From Pseudomonas sp. UBA4617 (lineage in GTDB: Bacteria > Pseudomonadota > Gammaproteobacteria > Pseudomonadales > Pseudomonadaceae), in the NCBI RefSeq assembly GCF_002386445.1, contig NZ_DGIR01000008.1:1-64000 (forward strand): a stretch of 64,000 nt of DNA. The letters run 5' to 3'. Shown here piece after piece: positions 63,425-64,000 of this stretch. Positions within the stretch are counted from its first letter, which is position 1, and the number at the start of each line of letters is the position of its first letter. The position numbers were made by a program, and so were the translations under genes. The notes below the pieces were generated by a model. The model was not told the origin of the DNA. It saw only the letters and a program-made list of their open reading frames with translations, and searched no databases.

Positions 63425-64000
63425 ATGCTGACTTCACCCGTGTCGGGCCTGTTGACGAGTTTCCAGGAACACTACGACGACCTGCTGCAGTTCTTGACCC
63501 GGCGCATGAGCGACCGCCAGCGCGCCGCCGACGTTGCCCAGGAAACCTACCTGAAGCTGGTCAACATCGACCAGCAGGCGCTACCGGTGCTGCACGCGCG
63601 GCGTTTCATCTTCCGCGTGGCCGGCAACCTGGCGATCGATGCCCTGCGTCGCGAACAGCGCATCGCGGCCAGCCACGGGTATGGCGACGAGGCCGGCGAG
63701 GTGGCCTGCCCGGCGCCAGCGCCGGAGGCTGCGTTGCTGGCCCGGGAGCGCTTGCAAGCCCTCGACCATGCACTGCTGCAGCTGTCCGACAATGCCCGCC
63801 AGGCCTTGCTGCTCAACCGCATCGAAGGCCTGACCCAGGCGCAGGTCGCACAACGGCTGGGCGTCTCCGAGAGCATGGTAGCCAAGTACATCGGCCAGGC
63901 CCTGCGCCATTGCCGCAACCACCTCAGGCAGGCGGGGCTGGCTGCCGCACTGTTGCTGGCCGTTGGTGCGGCCGCTTGGCGGCAGGCGCCGGTGCTGCTG
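63425..64000 (+). CDS. ECF sigma factor (FecI-like), truncated by the window edge
   Basis: At least 192 residues, open to the end of the window. The sigma-2 region (LLQFLTRRMSDRQRAADVAQ, then ETYLKLVNIDQQ) and the sigma-4 HTH (GLTQAQVAQRLGVSESMVAKY) match the FecI/PvdS group, which transcribes iron-uptake genes under anti-sigma control. Upstream is a Fur-like box. After the expected C-terminus (HCRNHLRQ) the frame continues into a hydrophobic stretch (AGLAAALLLAVGAAAWRQ), unusual for a sigma factor; it could be a fused membrane tail or part of an adjoining gene. The stop is not visible. Confidence 0.88.
   Translation, partial: MLTSPVSGLLTSFQEHYDDLLQFLTRRMSDRQRAADVAQETYLKLVNIDQQALPVLHARRFIFRVAGNLAIDALRREQRIAASHGYGDEAGEVACPAPAPEAALLARERLQALDHALLQLSDNARQALLLNRIEGLTQAQVAQRLGVSESMVAKYIGQALRHCRNHLRQAGLAAALLLAVGAAAWRQAPVLL

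Overview
The window is a 64 kb stretch of high-GC chromosome whose gene content and order match the Pseudomonas putida group. Diagnostic neighbourhoods are fadBA-topA, sulA-lexA-psrA-ldt-nagZ, csiV-mfd-gap, lolCDE, rssBC-tal-dusA, a gamma-glutamyl polyamine operon, an NAD-type formate dehydrogenase operon and miaE. This assignment rests on protein-family recognition and remembered gene order; no database search was run. I saw no rRNA, tRNA, CRISPR array, intact insertion sequence or prophage.

Layout. 1-5 kb: a universal stress protein, a small membrane-anchored protein, a hairpin-rich leader and the fadBA beta-oxidation operon. 5-12.5 kb: topA, small conserved proteins, the SOS pair lexA-sulA with two SOS boxes, the fatty-acid-responsive regulator psrA with a perfect operator, an L,D-transpeptidase and nagZ. 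12.6-25.7 kb: a SWIM/SNF2 helicase, csiV, mfd, a long GAPDH, apbE, sthA, glpQ and a PilZ protein. 25.8-36.3 kb: lolCDE, a CusRS-like two-component system, queF, DUF4404, a degenerate HAD protein, mlaA, a small PilZ protein and the RssB/RssC stress-signalling pair. 39.4-43.6 kb: a PhoD-like phosphatase, transaldolase and dusA.

Two stretches look like accessory inserts in this core. The first (about 36.4-39.45 kb) follows an AT-richer leader with repeated TGTAAC motifs. It is a three-gene operon: an AurF/CmlI-type diiron N-oxygenase with all seven metal ligands at AurF spacing, a flavin/2Fe-2S reductase suited to feed it electrons, and a class-I glutamine-amidotransferase-like hydrolase. No biosynthetic megasynthase is nearby. 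This is my best candidate for an undescribed system. The second (about 43.6-48.4 kb) holds an OafA-type acyltransferase with an SGNH domain and an arsRBC arsenic-resistance operon.

From 48.4 kb an XRE-cupin regulator precedes a gamma-glutamylation/transamination operon (spuB-spuA-spuC), which is followed by a second, paralogous XRE-cupin regulator. Next come a DUF998 membrane protein, a secreted protein and the cytosolic formate dehydrogenase fdsGBAD. The last 4 kb contain a tandem universal stress protein with a perfect Anr/FNR box, miaE, a YqjD-like protein, a small protein, a LEA-type lipoprotein and the start of an ECF sigma factor behind a Fur-box-like site; that gene runs off the end.

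Genes that probably act together: PsrA with fadBA (fatty-acid control); LexA with SulA (SOS); RssB with RssC (partner switching); the CusRS-like kinase and regulator; lolCDE (lipoprotein export); spuBAC (polyamine catabolism); fdsGBAD (formate to NADH); arsRBC (arsenic efflux).
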